Program-made: the position numbers and the translations under genes
Source of the DNA: Candidatus Gracilibacteria bacterium CG17_big_fil_post_rev_8_21_14_2_50_48_13
GTDB lineage: Bacteria > Patescibacteriota > Gracilibacteria > 1-14-2-50-48-13
Reading direction: 5' to 3'
DNA length: 56,917 nucleotides
Assembly (NCBI GenBank): GCA_002783265.1
Contig: PFFG01000011.1
Coordinates: 1 to 56,917, forward strand
In this document: positions 16,305 through 25,627 of the stretch, in pieces
How the letters are laid out: every line of letters starts with the position of its first letter
How positions within the stretch are numbered: position 1 is the stretch's first letter
The notes under the pieces: model-generated
Database searches by the model: none
Told to the model about the DNA's origin: nothing
The model's input: the letters and a program-made list of their open reading frames with translations, nothing else

Positions 16305-18749
16305 TTAAGCGAAAATGGATGGAATGTAGAGAGGGTCCTTTAGCTCGTCCATTTGGGCAATCAAAGGAACACTTTCTATGCTAATTTTACCTTTATATAA
16401 CTGCTGAATATCGCCACCGTGCTTCAAGAAGTATTGCACTTTTTGCAGTCCAGTAAAGTAGACAAGATCTCTTGTGCAACCTCCTGGCTGAGATGTATCG
16501 CCAATACCTCGTTTTACGCGGTATATTTTTCGAAAAGATGACCGCAAAGGATTGGCAATTTTTGCTCCAGGCTTGAAAAAGACCTGAACCAGCGAGCTAT
16601 CCATGGCATCTTTAAAGGTCAGCGGCATCACTTCGAGCGTCTTCAAATACGTCAGTGCAGGTGTAAAGACATGAAGATTTTTCGACTCAAGATTCACGGT
16701 TTGGTTATACACAGCTAAGCCTTCCTCGGTTTGCAAATAGCCTGCCGTACCATTGGTCATAATACGATAGGGCTGGGCTAAGCCATTTTCCAGGCGAAGA
16801 ATATGTGTATCGATTTCATGTGCAAAGAGCTGTTTATTGTGTTCCTTCGTAAAATGAGCGTCATTGCGCAGATACAAAACACGTTTCTTAGATTTTCCAA
16901 CACTGATGCGGCTTCCGTGATTCCGTTTAACAATCGTCCACTCCCTATCGAGGCCATATTTATGCAAATGCTCCACAATATATGGTTCCAGTTCCTCCGC
17001 TGTCAGCCGATGTTTTTCCATAAAAGTATCCCGCTGTTTCTTAAAGAGAACATACAGCTCGTGCGCTTTGACACTGTATTCCTGATTAGCCTTCGCGAAC
17101 AGTTGCTCGGAAAGCTCTGTGTATCGCTCTGCGTCCTGTCCTACGGCTTGATAAAAGTTGAGTTTTAGAAGCAGTTCATCTTTTTTTTGTGCGAATAACT
17201 GTCCACGCAGATCATCCTCTGCGATGGCGATCTTTTCCACTTCATCATGCAGTGCCATAAGCAGATCCTTATCTTCTTTGTACACAAAGGTTGGATTATA
17301 GTTCCCCTTCTTTTCCTCAAAAATTTCCATTTCCTCATGGTAATTGACGGCGAGTAGAGAGAAATGCTTTGAAATGAGTTTTTCCACCCGGGAAAGTTTT
17401 TTATCCGTTTCACGCCACTGACGGACGATTTCCTGTTTCTTCATTTTATTCTGCGAGGAAGATGGGCGCTGTGTGGTTTCCTCATGCATTTGCGGCATTT
17501 CCTTCGTCTCGTATTTATAGGGGTCGATCAGCACATTTTTGAGCTCGCGTTTTCCAATGATCACATCAAAGGAACTTGCATCCATTTCGAGCGGTTTAAA
17601 GATACTCAGAGACTTTTTATCAAGAATCTGATAGCGCATTTTGAGGTCACCATTCTCGGTTTTAATGGATGGATGCTTCTCAATGAGGCTTTCTGCCAAA
17701 GAACTATCGATATAGTTTTCTACGAGACGTGGGTTGATCTTTGCCTGAAACTGTCGTGGACCGCCTGGTAGATGCAATGTGATATACTCCTTATTCCCCA
17801 TGATCGTTCGGCCGGACAGCATTTTGATATCCCGCTCCATTTTGCGGCCAAAGAGCGCTTTCGCTATGGCTATTCCGCGCGCAACAGACTTTACCTTGAG
17901 GCCTTCAACGCGGCGAAGGCGTTTACGGAGAGGTACCAGGTTGGCCACCTGCACCATGAGTCCGGGCCTTGCATTGACTTCAAGGAGTATTGGACCATGG
18001 CGATCGAGAGCAATGTCTACCCCGAGGTAGCCAATATTCGTGATGTATTGCGCTTGCACTGCCATGCGCAGAATTTCATCCCAATAGGGCACGGTGAAAC
18101 CTGTGAGATTACCAATGCCCGGTACTTCATGCACCAAACCATCATGCTGAACGAGATAGGTTAAATCCCCCTTGGCAATATCAATACCTGCGCCAACACC
18201 TCCCGAGTGGAGGTTTGCCTTACCATCAGAGGCTGCCGTAGGTAGGCGCAGCATGGCAAGCACCGGTACCAGGTTAAACACGATAACGCGCACATCCGGC
18301 AATCCCTTATAGGTGATGCCCTGGAGTTTACTGTGCGTAATGATGCGCTTTTCAATGAGTGCGACATCAGAGTACCCCGTCGCGTTGAAGGCCCCCTGTA
18401 CGATGGCCTGTAAGTGCTTCTCCATATCAGCATAGGTGAAACGGCGACCGCTGACGGTAAGCCATCCATAGGGACGTCGTTCGGAAAGAACAACAATTCC
18501 ATTCCCACCCGAACCGTTATTTGGCTTGATAACGATGTCCGCAGGAAGTTTTCGGAGCGTCTCGGAGGAGATATCCTGTACCTTCCGAAAGGTAGCAACA
18601 AGTTTCGGTACACGAATACCCCGTGCCTGCAGAAACTTCTTCGTCTTGAGTTTACTGTCGGCTATGGCAACTGCTTTTTTTGAATTGTATTTCTTGATAT
18701 ACAGCAGCTGACGCGCGTTGATACCAAGAATATCTCGAGGGGAAATCAT
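16305..18749 (-). CDS. Fusion: RimK-related ATP-grasp ligase, degenerate retropepsin-like domain, DUF1704 metallopeptidase
   Basis: The 814-residue chain has three parts. Residues 1-300 closely match the alpha-L-glutamate ligase-like ATP-grasp family: VIKPNNGSGGNG with K75, DVRVIVF, MLRLPTAASDGKANLH, LGVDIALD, LLEVNARPG. Residues about 315-412 resemble the RimK/LysX-associated aspartic peptidase fold (KEYITLHLPG, FQAKI, DVIIGKRELK, LIDP), but the DTGA active-site motif is replaced by NPRL, so it is probably inactive. Residues about 435-814 are DUF1704 (QEGLA/MATCAP-like), with metal motif HEIDTH (H644, E645, H649) and EEGLA (675-679). The chain could both attach and remove an amino acid or peptide tag. 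The gene is 1 bp from the 7TM gene upstream and 4 bp from ftsE downstream. Confidence 0.85.
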   Translation of the reverse strand: MISPRDILGINARQLLYIKKYNSKKAVAIADSKLKTKKFLQARGIRVPKLVATFRKVQDISSETLRKLPADIVIKPNNGSGGNGIVVLSERRPYGWLTVSGRRFTYADMEKHLQAIVQGAFNATGYSDVALIEKRIITHSKLQGITYKGLPDVRVIVFNLVPVLAMLRLPTAASDGKANLHSGGVGAGIDIAKGDLTYLVQHDGLVHEVPGIGNLTGFTVPYWDEILRMAVQAQYITNIGYLGVDIALDRHGPILLEVNARPGLMVQVANLVPLRKRLRRVEGLKVKSVARGIAIAKALFGRKMERDIKMLSGRTIMGNKEYITLHLPGGPRQFQAKINPRLVENYIDSSLAESLIEKHPSIKTENGDLKMRYQILDKKSLSIFKPLEMDASSFDVIIGKRELKNVLIDPYKYETKEMPQMHEETTQRPSSSQNKMKKQEIVRQWRETDKKLSRVEKLISKHFSLLAVNYHEEMEIFEEKKGNYNPTFVYKEDKDLLMALHDEVEKIAIAEDDLRGQLFAQKKDELLLKLNFYQAVGQDAERYTELSEQLFAKANQEYSVKAHELYVLFKKQRDTFMEKHRLTAEELEPYIVEHLHKYGLDREWTIVKRNHGSRISVGKSKKRVLYLRNDAHFTKEHNKQLFAHEIDTHILRLENGLAQPYRIMTNGTAGYLQTEEGLAVYNQTVNLESKNLHVFTPALTYLKTLEVMPLTFKDAMDSSLVQVFFKPGAKIANPLRSSFRKIYRVKRGIGDTSQPGGCTRDLVYFTGLQKVQYFLKHGGDIQQLYKGKISIESVPLIAQMDELKDPLYIPSIFA

Positions 18750-18750
18750 A

Positions 18751-20328
18751 TTATTCTTCTACATCGTGACGGAATAATTCACGAAAGCGCATGTATTCTA
18801 CCACGCGAAGACCTGTATATCGACCGAGGAGGTATTGGATCACAAAGGGAAGGAGCACAAGTTCCGGAAGCGCAAGAAGCAGAAGCTCCATTTGATCGTT
18901 CCGAATGATAAAATAACTAATGATCACAGCAAAATACGTCGCAAAAAGTCGCAGGTATTCCTTGGGGTTTTCTTTGTTGTACACAAGAATCGACAGTTTA
19001 TCTGCTTGCAGCGCAATGAGAAGAATAGGGACAATGGTGAGCACTGCTCGCTGACTCGTTGAGGTATCAATACCGTAACTGAGTCCAAAGAAGGACCCTA
19101 CCACGACACCTACAAAGACGGCGAGGGTGCTTGCGCTCAAAAGAAGCGTCATTTTTGACAAGAACAAAATATTCAGCCGTGCAAGGATAAACCGCATAAG
19201 GACCCCAACGACCACGGCGACAACCATACTAATGGTTGCGAGAGTCCCTCCCACAATATAAAAACACAAAACGAGAACCATCGTCTGAAACAAACCTACG
19301 GTTTCAACGCCAATCAATTGTTTGATAAAACCAATAATCGTGAGCAAAAACGGCATAAACAAAATAAAGACAAGAATCTGCCCTGGAATACCATTGGCTA
19401 TTCCTGCAGATACGAGCCAGGAAAGTGCCATAATAGGCCATTCACCTGCCGCTTCTTTTGTGAGTTTCACATATTCATCCTGCGGAAACTTGGTAACGAG
19501 ATTTTGTGGCGCGTCACTGGAGATAAGAAAGCTCAAGGTGGAAAAAGGATCACGACTCACCACCACCAGTTCCTTTGGCGAAAGCCGTCCAAGCATGCGC
19601 GTACTGATGCGTTGAGACAACCAAAGACTGTCTTTTGTGGTCACCACAATGGTTTTTTCTGACAAATCCACAAGACCCTTTCCTGCCTGCATGGAGATTT
19701 TTGTGAGGGCGGACAAAAAGGATGTACCGCTTGGGCCTCCAACGATGACAGCAGATTGGGCAATGACATCCGTTTGTCCTGCAAGCTCCTCTGAAATGGC
19801 ATCTTCCGTCAGAAGTGGATTGCCTTCCCTACTGGCAATGACATGCAGGTACGTCCCATATTTTTCCGCCAAATCTGTAAGCGTCGGCAAATTATTGTCG
19901 AGGATAGTTCGATCACCGTTGTAGAAAAACGTGACAATCTGTTTGTATGCAAAAATGATTGTCTCTGATGTATAGGTTTGACCATCCACCACAACACTGA
20001 GTTTCACCGTGTATTTCCCTGGTTTGTCGTAGAGATGTACTGCTTCCACACCATTTTCCTTGGTCCCGTCTCCAAAATCCCATGTGTAGACGGCCTTCGC
20101 ATCTTGAGGAATGGTGCTGCGTGATGCATCCAGGATGAAGCGTTTCCCCATTTCTACTTCCGTTCGTCCGGAAATAACGGGACGAATCACTGGAGCAAGC
20201 ACAGTTTCTACGACCTTGTCAGTAGTGTTCTGATTTGCATTTTCCAGCTGCTGCGCTGAAGCAGAAAAGAGGGAAAGCGTGAGGGTGCAAAGGAGCAGAG
20301 CAGAGGTGCGCGTTATAAGAGAGGGCAT
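18751..20328 (-). CDS. PKD domain plus 7-transmembrane protein, partner of the ATP-grasp ligase
   Basis: The product has 525 residues from the ATG at 20328, which gives a clean signal peptide (LLLCTLTLSLFSASA, cleavage before QQ). An ATG at 20352 would overlap dnaB by 14 bp. A PKD domain (about 55-130, with YTWDFGDG and YDKPGKYTVKL) is followed by an extracytoplasmic alpha/beta region (130-290) and seven helices. The helices end in a GRYTGLRVVEYMRFREL motif characteristic of the 7TM family usually found beside RimK-related ligases, where the N-terminus is an inactive transglutaminase. Here that N-terminus is replaced by PKD plus an unknown domain. It probably presents substrate to, or anchors, the fused ligase/peptidase encoded 1 bp downstream. 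Confidence 0.82.
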   Translation of the reverse strand: MPSLITRTSALLLCTLTLSLFSASAQQLENANQNTTDKVVETVLAPVIRPVISGRTEVEMGKRFILDASRSTIPQDAKAVYTWDFGDGTKENGVEAVHLYDKPGKYTVKLSVVVDGQTYTSETIIFAYKQIVTFFYNGDRTILDNNLPTLTDLAEKYGTYLHVIASREGNPLLTEDAISEELAGQTDVIAQSAVIVGGPSGTSFLSALTKISMQAGKGLVDLSEKTIVVTTKDSLWLSQRISTRMLGRLSPKELVVVSRDPFSTLSFLISSDAPQNLVTKFPQDEYVKLTKEAAGEWPIMALSWLVSAGIANGIPGQILVFILFMPFLLTIIGFIKQLIGVETVGLFQTMVLVLCFYIVGGTLATISMVVAVVVGVLMRFILARLNILFLSKMTLLLSASTLAVFVGVVVGSFFGLSYGIDTSTSQRAVLTIVPILLIALQADKLSILVYNKENPKEYLRLFATYFAVIISYFIIRNDQMELLLLALPELVLLPFVIQYLLGRYTGLRVVEYMRFRELFRHDVEE

Positions 20329-20338
20329 GGAGAGATGG

Positions 20339-21691
20339 TTAAACGGATTCATCGGCGAAGTCAAAACGTCGCTCGGGTACAAGGAAGCGACCCTGTTCAA
20401 TTTCAAATATCATTTCACAGTGTCCCACGGGACCATTACGGTTCTTTCGTATAAAGACATCGGCGCGTTTTGGCTCCGGTGTATCTGGATCATAATAGGA
20501 TTCGCGGTAAAGCATGAGAACTACATCCGCATCTTGCTCAATAGAACCTGATTCTCGGAGGTCAGAAAGAGCGGGTTGCTTGTTAGGACGTTGTTCCACA
20601 TTACGAGAGAGCTGAGATAGTGCAATGACAGGCACTTGTAGCTCGCGTCCTATGGCCTTGAGTGCGCGGGAAATCTCGGAAATTTCCTGAACACGGTTCA
20701 TGGGATTGTTCCCTGTCATAAGTTGTAAGTAGTCGATCACGATCATATCCAGACCATGTTCCATTTGCAGCCGACGCGCCTTGGATTTAAGCTCCGAGAC
20801 CGTGAGACCGCCGGTGTCATCAAAGAAAATACCTGCCCGCGAAAGATCTTCCAGGGCGCTACCCATGCGGGAAAAGTCGTCAGCATCCAGAAGACCCTTC
20901 ATGAGTTTGGTGGCATCGACGCGTAGGTAACTACTGAACAAGCGGTCAACCATCTGCTCTTTCGGCATTTCGAGAGAAAAGAACCCGACATTCTTTTGCT
21001 GGTCAATGGCGACGTGCTGGACCACATTGAGGGCAAATGCAGACTTACCCATGGAAGGTCGCGCGGCTATAATGACGAGCTCGCCAGGCTTCAGTCCCTG
21101 CGTGAAAAAATCGAGGTTACTAAAACCATAGGAGTGTCCGCGAAGTTGATCCTTATTATCGTTATCATTTGCCTCACAATATTCATCGTAGCGTTTATCT
21201 ACAATGTCCTTAATATGGACAAAGTGATTGCGCACAAAGGTTTGCGTGACCCCAAAGAGACTCTGCTCGGCCTTTTCGAGGAGCTCAGGCAGCTCTTTTT
21301 CCGTCTGAAATGCAAGAGACGTAATATCCTGCCCGCTTTTGAAGAGATTGCGGAGCACGGATTTGTTTTTCACAATCAGCGCATACTGATACACATTACT
21401 CGAGCTTGGGCACTCTACGGTGAGGTGGGCAAGGTACGTCGGCCCCCCTACGCGCTCTAGGAGATTTCTGTCCTTGAGCCAATCGCTGATGGTCAGGACA
21501 TCAATGGGTTTGTGTGCCTGAAATAACTCAAAAATCCCCGTGTAGATATCGCCGTGAAAAAGCTCGTAAAAATCTTCGGGTCGAAGCAATTCGGCGATCT
21601 TGAGAACGGCGTCCTTATCAATAAGACAGGCACCAAGAACGCTTCGTTCAGCTTCCAGACTGTGTGGGGGGATGCGCAGCTGGTCAGACAC
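20339..21691 (-). CDS. dnaB: Replicative DNA helicase DnaB
   Basis: This hexameric 5'-3' helicase works at the replication fork. The 450 residues start at GTG 21691, matching the usual start just before the IPPHSLEAE motif. The N-terminal domain covers about 8-110, a linker follows, and the RecA-like domain has Walker A ARPSMGKSAFALN, Walker B MIVIDYLQLM, SQLSRNVEQR and the arginine finger near DLRESGSIEQDAD. No intein is present. It lies 33 bp after pepA and 10 bp before the 7TM gene, so replication and the modification cassette appear co-transcribed. Confidence 0.96.
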   Translation of the reverse strand: MSDQLRIPPHSLEAERSVLGACLIDKDAVLKIAELLRPEDFYELFHGDIYTGIFELFQAHKPIDVLTISDWLKDRNLLERVGGPTYLAHLTVECPSSSNVYQYALIVKNKSVLRNLFKSGQDITSLAFQTEKELPELLEKAEQSLFGVTQTFVRNHFVHIKDIVDKRYDEYCEANDNDNKDQLRGHSYGFSNLDFFTQGLKPGELVIIAARPSMGKSAFALNVVQHVAIDQQKNVGFFSLEMPKEQMVDRLFSSYLRVDATKLMKGLLDADDFSRMGSALEDLSRAGIFFDDTGGLTVSELKSKARRLQMEHGLDMIVIDYLQLMTGNNPMNRVQEISEISRALKAIGRELQVPVIALSQLSRNVEQRPNKQPALSDLRESGSIEQDADVVLMLYRESYYDPDTPEPKRADVFIRKNRNGPVGHCEMIFEIEQGRFLVPERRFDFADESV

Positions 21692-21724
21692 GGCAAAAGA
21701 GTGAAGGAGTAGAATCGTGGGGGT

Positions 21725-23191
21725 TTATTTTCTCGTCAGGTACTCAACCATGAGTCGAACACCATAACCTGTCGCAAAATCGGAGTGTATACCATCGCCC
21801 TTAGATGTTGTCGCAACACCTGCAATATCCATATGTACCCATGGGATAGAGGCATCTACAAATTCTTTGAGGAAGATACCACCCATGATGGTGCCTGCGA
21901 CGCGTTTCTCACTCACATTAGCAATATCGGCAATATCACTATTCATGAACTTTCTATAATCGTCTTCTAAAGGCAATTGCCAGACATGCTCACCAACTTC
22001 CTCGCCGAGCATGTGTAGCTTTTCCATGGCCTCCTGGTTTGTTCCCATTACCGCAGCGTATTTTGGCCCTAAGGCGACTGTAACAGCACCCGTGAGTGTC
22101 GCAAAATCCAGAATTTCCGTTGGCTTTTCCAAAGACGCATAGGCAAGAGCGTCCGCAAGAATCAAACGACCTTCGGCATCTGTGTGCTTTATTTCTACCG
22201 TTTTACCATTGAAAGCCGTATAGACATCATCTGGTTTGAAGGCACCGCCGTCCACGGAGTTCTCAACAAAGGGAAGGTAGGCTATGACGTTCACCTCCGC
22301 ACCGAGACGTGCAAGGGCATGCATGACACCCATAACGAGTGCCGCGCCACCCATGTCACCCTTCATAGTGTTCATATACGTATCAGGCTTCACCTGCACG
22401 CCACCCGTATCAAAATTCACACCTTTTCCGACCAGTGCAACAAACTTTTTGTTGGCAGGGTTTCCCATATAGGTCACCTTTGCGAAATGGGGATCTTCGC
22501 TACTTCCCTTTCCTACCGCCCAAACGAGCTGCATGCCCATTTCCTGAATTTTCTTTCCATCAAAAATTTCCACATGGAAAGGCGCATTCTTTTCATCAGA
22601 TTTCAAAAGATACGCTAAATACTGTGGTGGAGTTGCATTACTGGGTTCATTGACAATATCTCGTGTCCATGCGATGGATTTCGCAATCTCCAGTGCTCGA
22701 GCAACCGTTGCGGTATATTCTTTTGTTGGCTTTTCGAGAAACAAAAGAATCTGCTTTGTTTGTTCTTTGGCTTCATTTTTCTTGCTCTTGTACTTCGTAA
22801 AACTGTAGGTGGCGAGGACGCTACTGAGGACAAGTTCTGTCAGATAGGAGGTATAGGCATCACCCGTCGCTATATGTGCCGCAAGGACTGCCAGCTCTGA
22901 ACCCTTATGCAAATGGGCACGAACCGCGTTTCCTAAAGGGCGCTGTACATGTCTTGGAAGAAGTTTTCCTTGTTCCCCAATGCCTACAAAGACGAGATAG
23001 GTTTTCCCGTCATTAAAAATATACTGCTGGCCCTCTTTTCCCGTAAAATCTTGCGATGTGAGCATCGATGCAAAGTCGGACAGTTGCTGCGGAAGCAATA
23101 AAGTGTCTTTGTCATGGGCAACCGGAACAATACAACGCATCCCTGTGGGGAGAGACTGTTCGATAGCTCGTAGATCAACGGAGAGAACCAT
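21725..23191 (-). CDS. pepA: Leucyl aminopeptidase (M17, PepA family)
   Basis: This cytosolic di-metal aminopeptidase releases N-terminal residues from peptides. The chain has 488 residues. A macro-like N-terminal domain (1-170) precedes the catalytic domain with VGKGVNFDTGG (Lys and Asp ligands), MKGDMGGAA, and the signature HTDAEGRL with the catalytic Arg and metal-binding Asp/Glu. The family signature usually reads NTDAEGRL; His replaces Asn here. It is the first gene of the minus-strand operon leading to dnaB. Alternatives such as cysteinylglycinase or DNA-binding (XerA-type) roles are known in the family but not shown here. Confidence 0.95.
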   Translation of the reverse strand: MVLSVDLRAIEQSLPTGMRCIVPVAHDKDTLLLPQQLSDFASMLTSQDFTGKEGQQYIFNDGKTYLVFVGIGEQGKLLPRHVQRPLGNAVRAHLHKGSELAVLAAHIATGDAYTSYLTELVLSSVLATYSFTKYKSKKNEAKEQTKQILLFLEKPTKEYTATVARALEIAKSIAWTRDIVNEPSNATPPQYLAYLLKSDEKNAPFHVEIFDGKKIQEMGMQLVWAVGKGSSEDPHFAKVTYMGNPANKKFVALVGKGVNFDTGGVQVKPDTYMNTMKGDMGGAALVMGVMHALARLGAEVNVIAYLPFVENSVDGGAFKPDDVYTAFNGKTVEIKHTDAEGRLILADALAYASLEKPTEILDFATLTGAVTVALGPKYAAVMGTNQEAMEKLHMLGEEVGEHVWQLPLEDDYRKFMNSDIADIANVSEKRVAGTIMGGIFLKEFVDASIPWVHMDIAGVATTSKGDGIHSDFATGYGVRLMVEYLTRK

Positions 23192-23248
23192 AGAATTTGT
23201 GATTGTGTATAAGCCGATTCATTATACGGAGAAGCGCAAAGAGTACAA

Positions 23249-23284
23249 TAAAAAAGGGTTCAGGAGCGGGATGCTCCTGAACCC
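23249..23284 (-). terminator. Terminator after the TSP3-repeat surface protein gene
   Basis: A 12-bp perfect stem (23256-23267 with 23273-23284) has a 5-nt loop. On the minus strand it is followed by a run of Ts. It is 14 bp past the stop codon at 23298. Confidence 0.9.
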
Positions 23285-23297
23285 AAGAATCCATTGA

Positions 23298-25532
23298 TTA
23301 CTCTTCGTGTTCTTTCTTCTGTGCGCGAAGTGTTGCCGAGAGTTTTCCTGTATAGTGTTCCACACTACGTAGCTCGAGAAGTTTTTTGCCATCAAAGGAT
23401 GGGAAATATTTGCTCAGAAGCTCTTTTGGCATATTGACCACATAGCGAATGGAATATCCTTCTACATTTTTCGGCAGATCTTTTCCGAACAGGACATCAA
23501 TGGGTTCACCACCACCTTCAGGAATCAAATACATTTCTTCGATATCGAGTACGGTCAGGAGCGTTCCTGGTTTCGCTTTTGCAAAGTCCTTGAGAACGAT
23601 CGTGCTCTTCTCATCTTCCGCCCATGTATTTAGGTAGAAGCCAATGTAGCGGACATCCAAATCCTTTGTACTGAGTGGCTGTCTTGACTCCCACGTGAGC
23701 TGCCCGATGCGATTCGTCTTTTCCAGACTCTGTAATTCCTTGCGGTCGATACTAAAGAGGACGAGATTACTCTTTCGCATCATGCGTGCTCCGAGCATAA
23801 TGAGGAGAAGCACAGCAGCGCCACCTAAAATCCACCAATACGGGAATGTGTCGAGTAAGATGGAGCCATCCGCCGCCATGGTGAAAGGTATGGTTACTTT
23901 TTCACTACGCACATTATTAGGTAGTGTAGCGTACAAAACGACTTTGTGTGGGCCAGGATTCAGAGCGCGTGCTGAGGTCACCACAAACTCACCGGTTGGT
24001 GTGTCACTGATGACGGCCGACGATGCAAGGGTACTGCGGAAGTGACCAATAACCGTTGAGCCAAACACGGTGGTTCCATAGACCTGGGGCTTCATTTTTG
24101 TTGATGTGATTTTCGTCACATCGGGAGCGGGTACATTGAGACTGTTGTCGATAATGAAGTACACCGTTTGTGACTGTCCAGAATTATCTGCATACACCGC
24201 TGCAACACGGTGGTCCCCCTCTACAAGATCCAGAAAAGGTTCAATCATGAAGGTTCCACCTTCATCGACGGTATCTTCCCCAATGAGCATTTCTGGTTTG
24301 CCTTCCTTCATTTCGTACAAGCGCACATTAGCGCCGGGTTTTCCATTACCTACCACGAGCGGTCGTGGGTCCTTTGTACGCATGCCATCTTTGACATTGG
24401 TAATGATAAGTCCTTCTGTGCTTGGTGTACTTTCTTTGCTGAGTGGGTTAGACCCATGATTTAACACCTCTTCACCATCAGAGATCTCATCTTGATCCGT
24501 ATCGTGGTAAAAAGGATCTGTCCCCATGGCAAGCTCTGCTTTGTCGGAAAGCCCATCTCCGTCACTATCGCGCAGACCAACAGTATTGAGGGAACCAGTT
24601 GGCAGCCCCCGAAGCAAGCCGCGGTCGTTGTATTCTTCGTACTTAATATTATACGTCTCTTCAGGTGATAAATTGAGCGTTGTGGACAAAATCTGAGGAT
24701 TCTTACAGGTCTCCCGTAAAAGGGATGTAATGGAATTTTCACGCACAAACTGCTCTGGTGTGTAGGGACATGTGGACATGCCCGAACCAGAACCCGTATC
24801 CGGTGCTGCGCTTCTCGTGATAACATCCGTTGTGGTCGTGGTAACAACCGCTGTTGGTGTTTGTCCGGACGTTTGGGTCGTTGCAACGGCAGTATCGCCC
24901 GGAAGTGGACCCGTATTCGTCAAATTGGCGGAGAGTGGAACACCGCTACTTCTCGTAATGGAATCAATATAGGCTTTGAGGGCTTGCTCTTGATCTTCCT
25001 GAGCGGAACGAATAATGGCATCCAGTAAGCGATAGTCTGGTTCCAGGGTGACGGGAGGAGTTTCTGCCGTCGGCTCCTCTGCATTCACGCCAAAGTTAAA
25101 CCGATCACTGAAATTGACGGAACCACCACGGGTATTTTCACCGCGCACACCGATAATATACACATGGTTGTTATCAAAGGTTCCCGGCGTTTCTAAAATC
25201 CATTCCTTATTGCCATAGGCGAGCAATTCAACGGCTGAATCACTGGAAAAACTGGTTCCATTGTAATATTTCCCCGTCGTTTGATCATACACACGGACAA
25301 ACACCTTGGCGATGTCCAGCGAAGGGTCGGTTACCTCGCCAACAATAGCGGGAATACGCGCATAAATTTTTCCTGGTGTAGGAAAGGTCAGATTGAGTCC
25401 CTCAGCAGTGGTTGAATCTGCAATGGAAACAGGCGTCTGTTGGGCTGAGGCAGATATGAATTGTCCGCCCGCAAAGAGTAGACTGAGCGCAAGTAAAGTG
25501 CTTGCGACAAAACGTTTTTGTGCGATCCTCAT
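23298..25532 (-). CDS. Surface protein with calcium-binding TSP3-like repeats and C-terminal membrane anchor
   Basis: The 744-residue protein begins with a signal peptide (TLLALSLLFAGGQFISASA). Residues about 45-150 are Ig-like, 150-255 a Ser/Thr/Pro-rich linker. Residues 321-366 carry thrombospondin type-3-like Ca-binding motifs (DSDGDGLSD, DTDQDEISDGEE), and two further beta-sandwich modules fill 375-550. A transmembrane helix at 564-583 is followed by basic residues and a cytoplasmic domain of about 155 residues that I do not recognise. A GGTGA element 3 bp before the ATG is one of the few ribosome-binding-like sequences here. The anchored topology with a sizeable cytosolic domain suggests signalling or tethering rather than a simple adhesin (inference). 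Confidence 0.82.
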   Translation of the reverse strand: MRIAQKRFVASTLLALSLLFAGGQFISASAQQTPVSIADSTTAEGLNLTFPTPGKIYARIPAIVGEVTDPSLDIAKVFVRVYDQTTGKYYNGTSFSSDSAVELLAYGNKEWILETPGTFDNNHVYIIGVRGENTRGGSVNFSDRFNFGVNAEEPTAETPPVTLEPDYRLLDAIIRSAQEDQEQALKAYIDSITRSSGVPLSANLTNTGPLPGDTAVATTQTSGQTPTAVVTTTTTDVITRSAAPDTGSGSGMSTCPYTPEQFVRENSITSLLRETCKNPQILSTTLNLSPEETYNIKYEEYNDRGLLRGLPTGSLNTVGLRDSDGDGLSDKAELAMGTDPFYHDTDQDEISDGEEVLNHGSNPLSKESTPSTEGLIITNVKDGMRTKDPRPLVVGNGKPGANVRLYEMKEGKPEMLIGEDTVDEGGTFMIEPFLDLVEGDHRVAAVYADNSGQSQTVYFIIDNSLNVPAPDVTKITSTKMKPQVYGTTVFGSTVIGHFRSTLASSAVISDTPTGEFVVTSARALNPGPHKVVLYATLPNNVRSEKVTIPFTMAADGSILLDTFPYWWILGGAAVLLLIMLGARMMRKSNLVLFSIDRKELQSLEKTNRIGQLTWESRQPLSTKDLDVRYIGFYLNTWAEDEKSTIVLKDFAKAKPGTLLTVLDIEEMYLIPEGGGEPIDVLFGKDLPKNVEGYSIRYVVNMPKELLSKYFPSFDGKKLLELRSVEHYTGKLSATLRAQKKEHEE

Positions 25533-25627
25533 GGGTCACCGGTGTTAGGTTTTTGTGTGCGTCTCCTGCCTAGGGCGTGCCATCTATTCAGGATTCAAAA
25601 CATTGTAGCACACAAAACCTATTTCTA

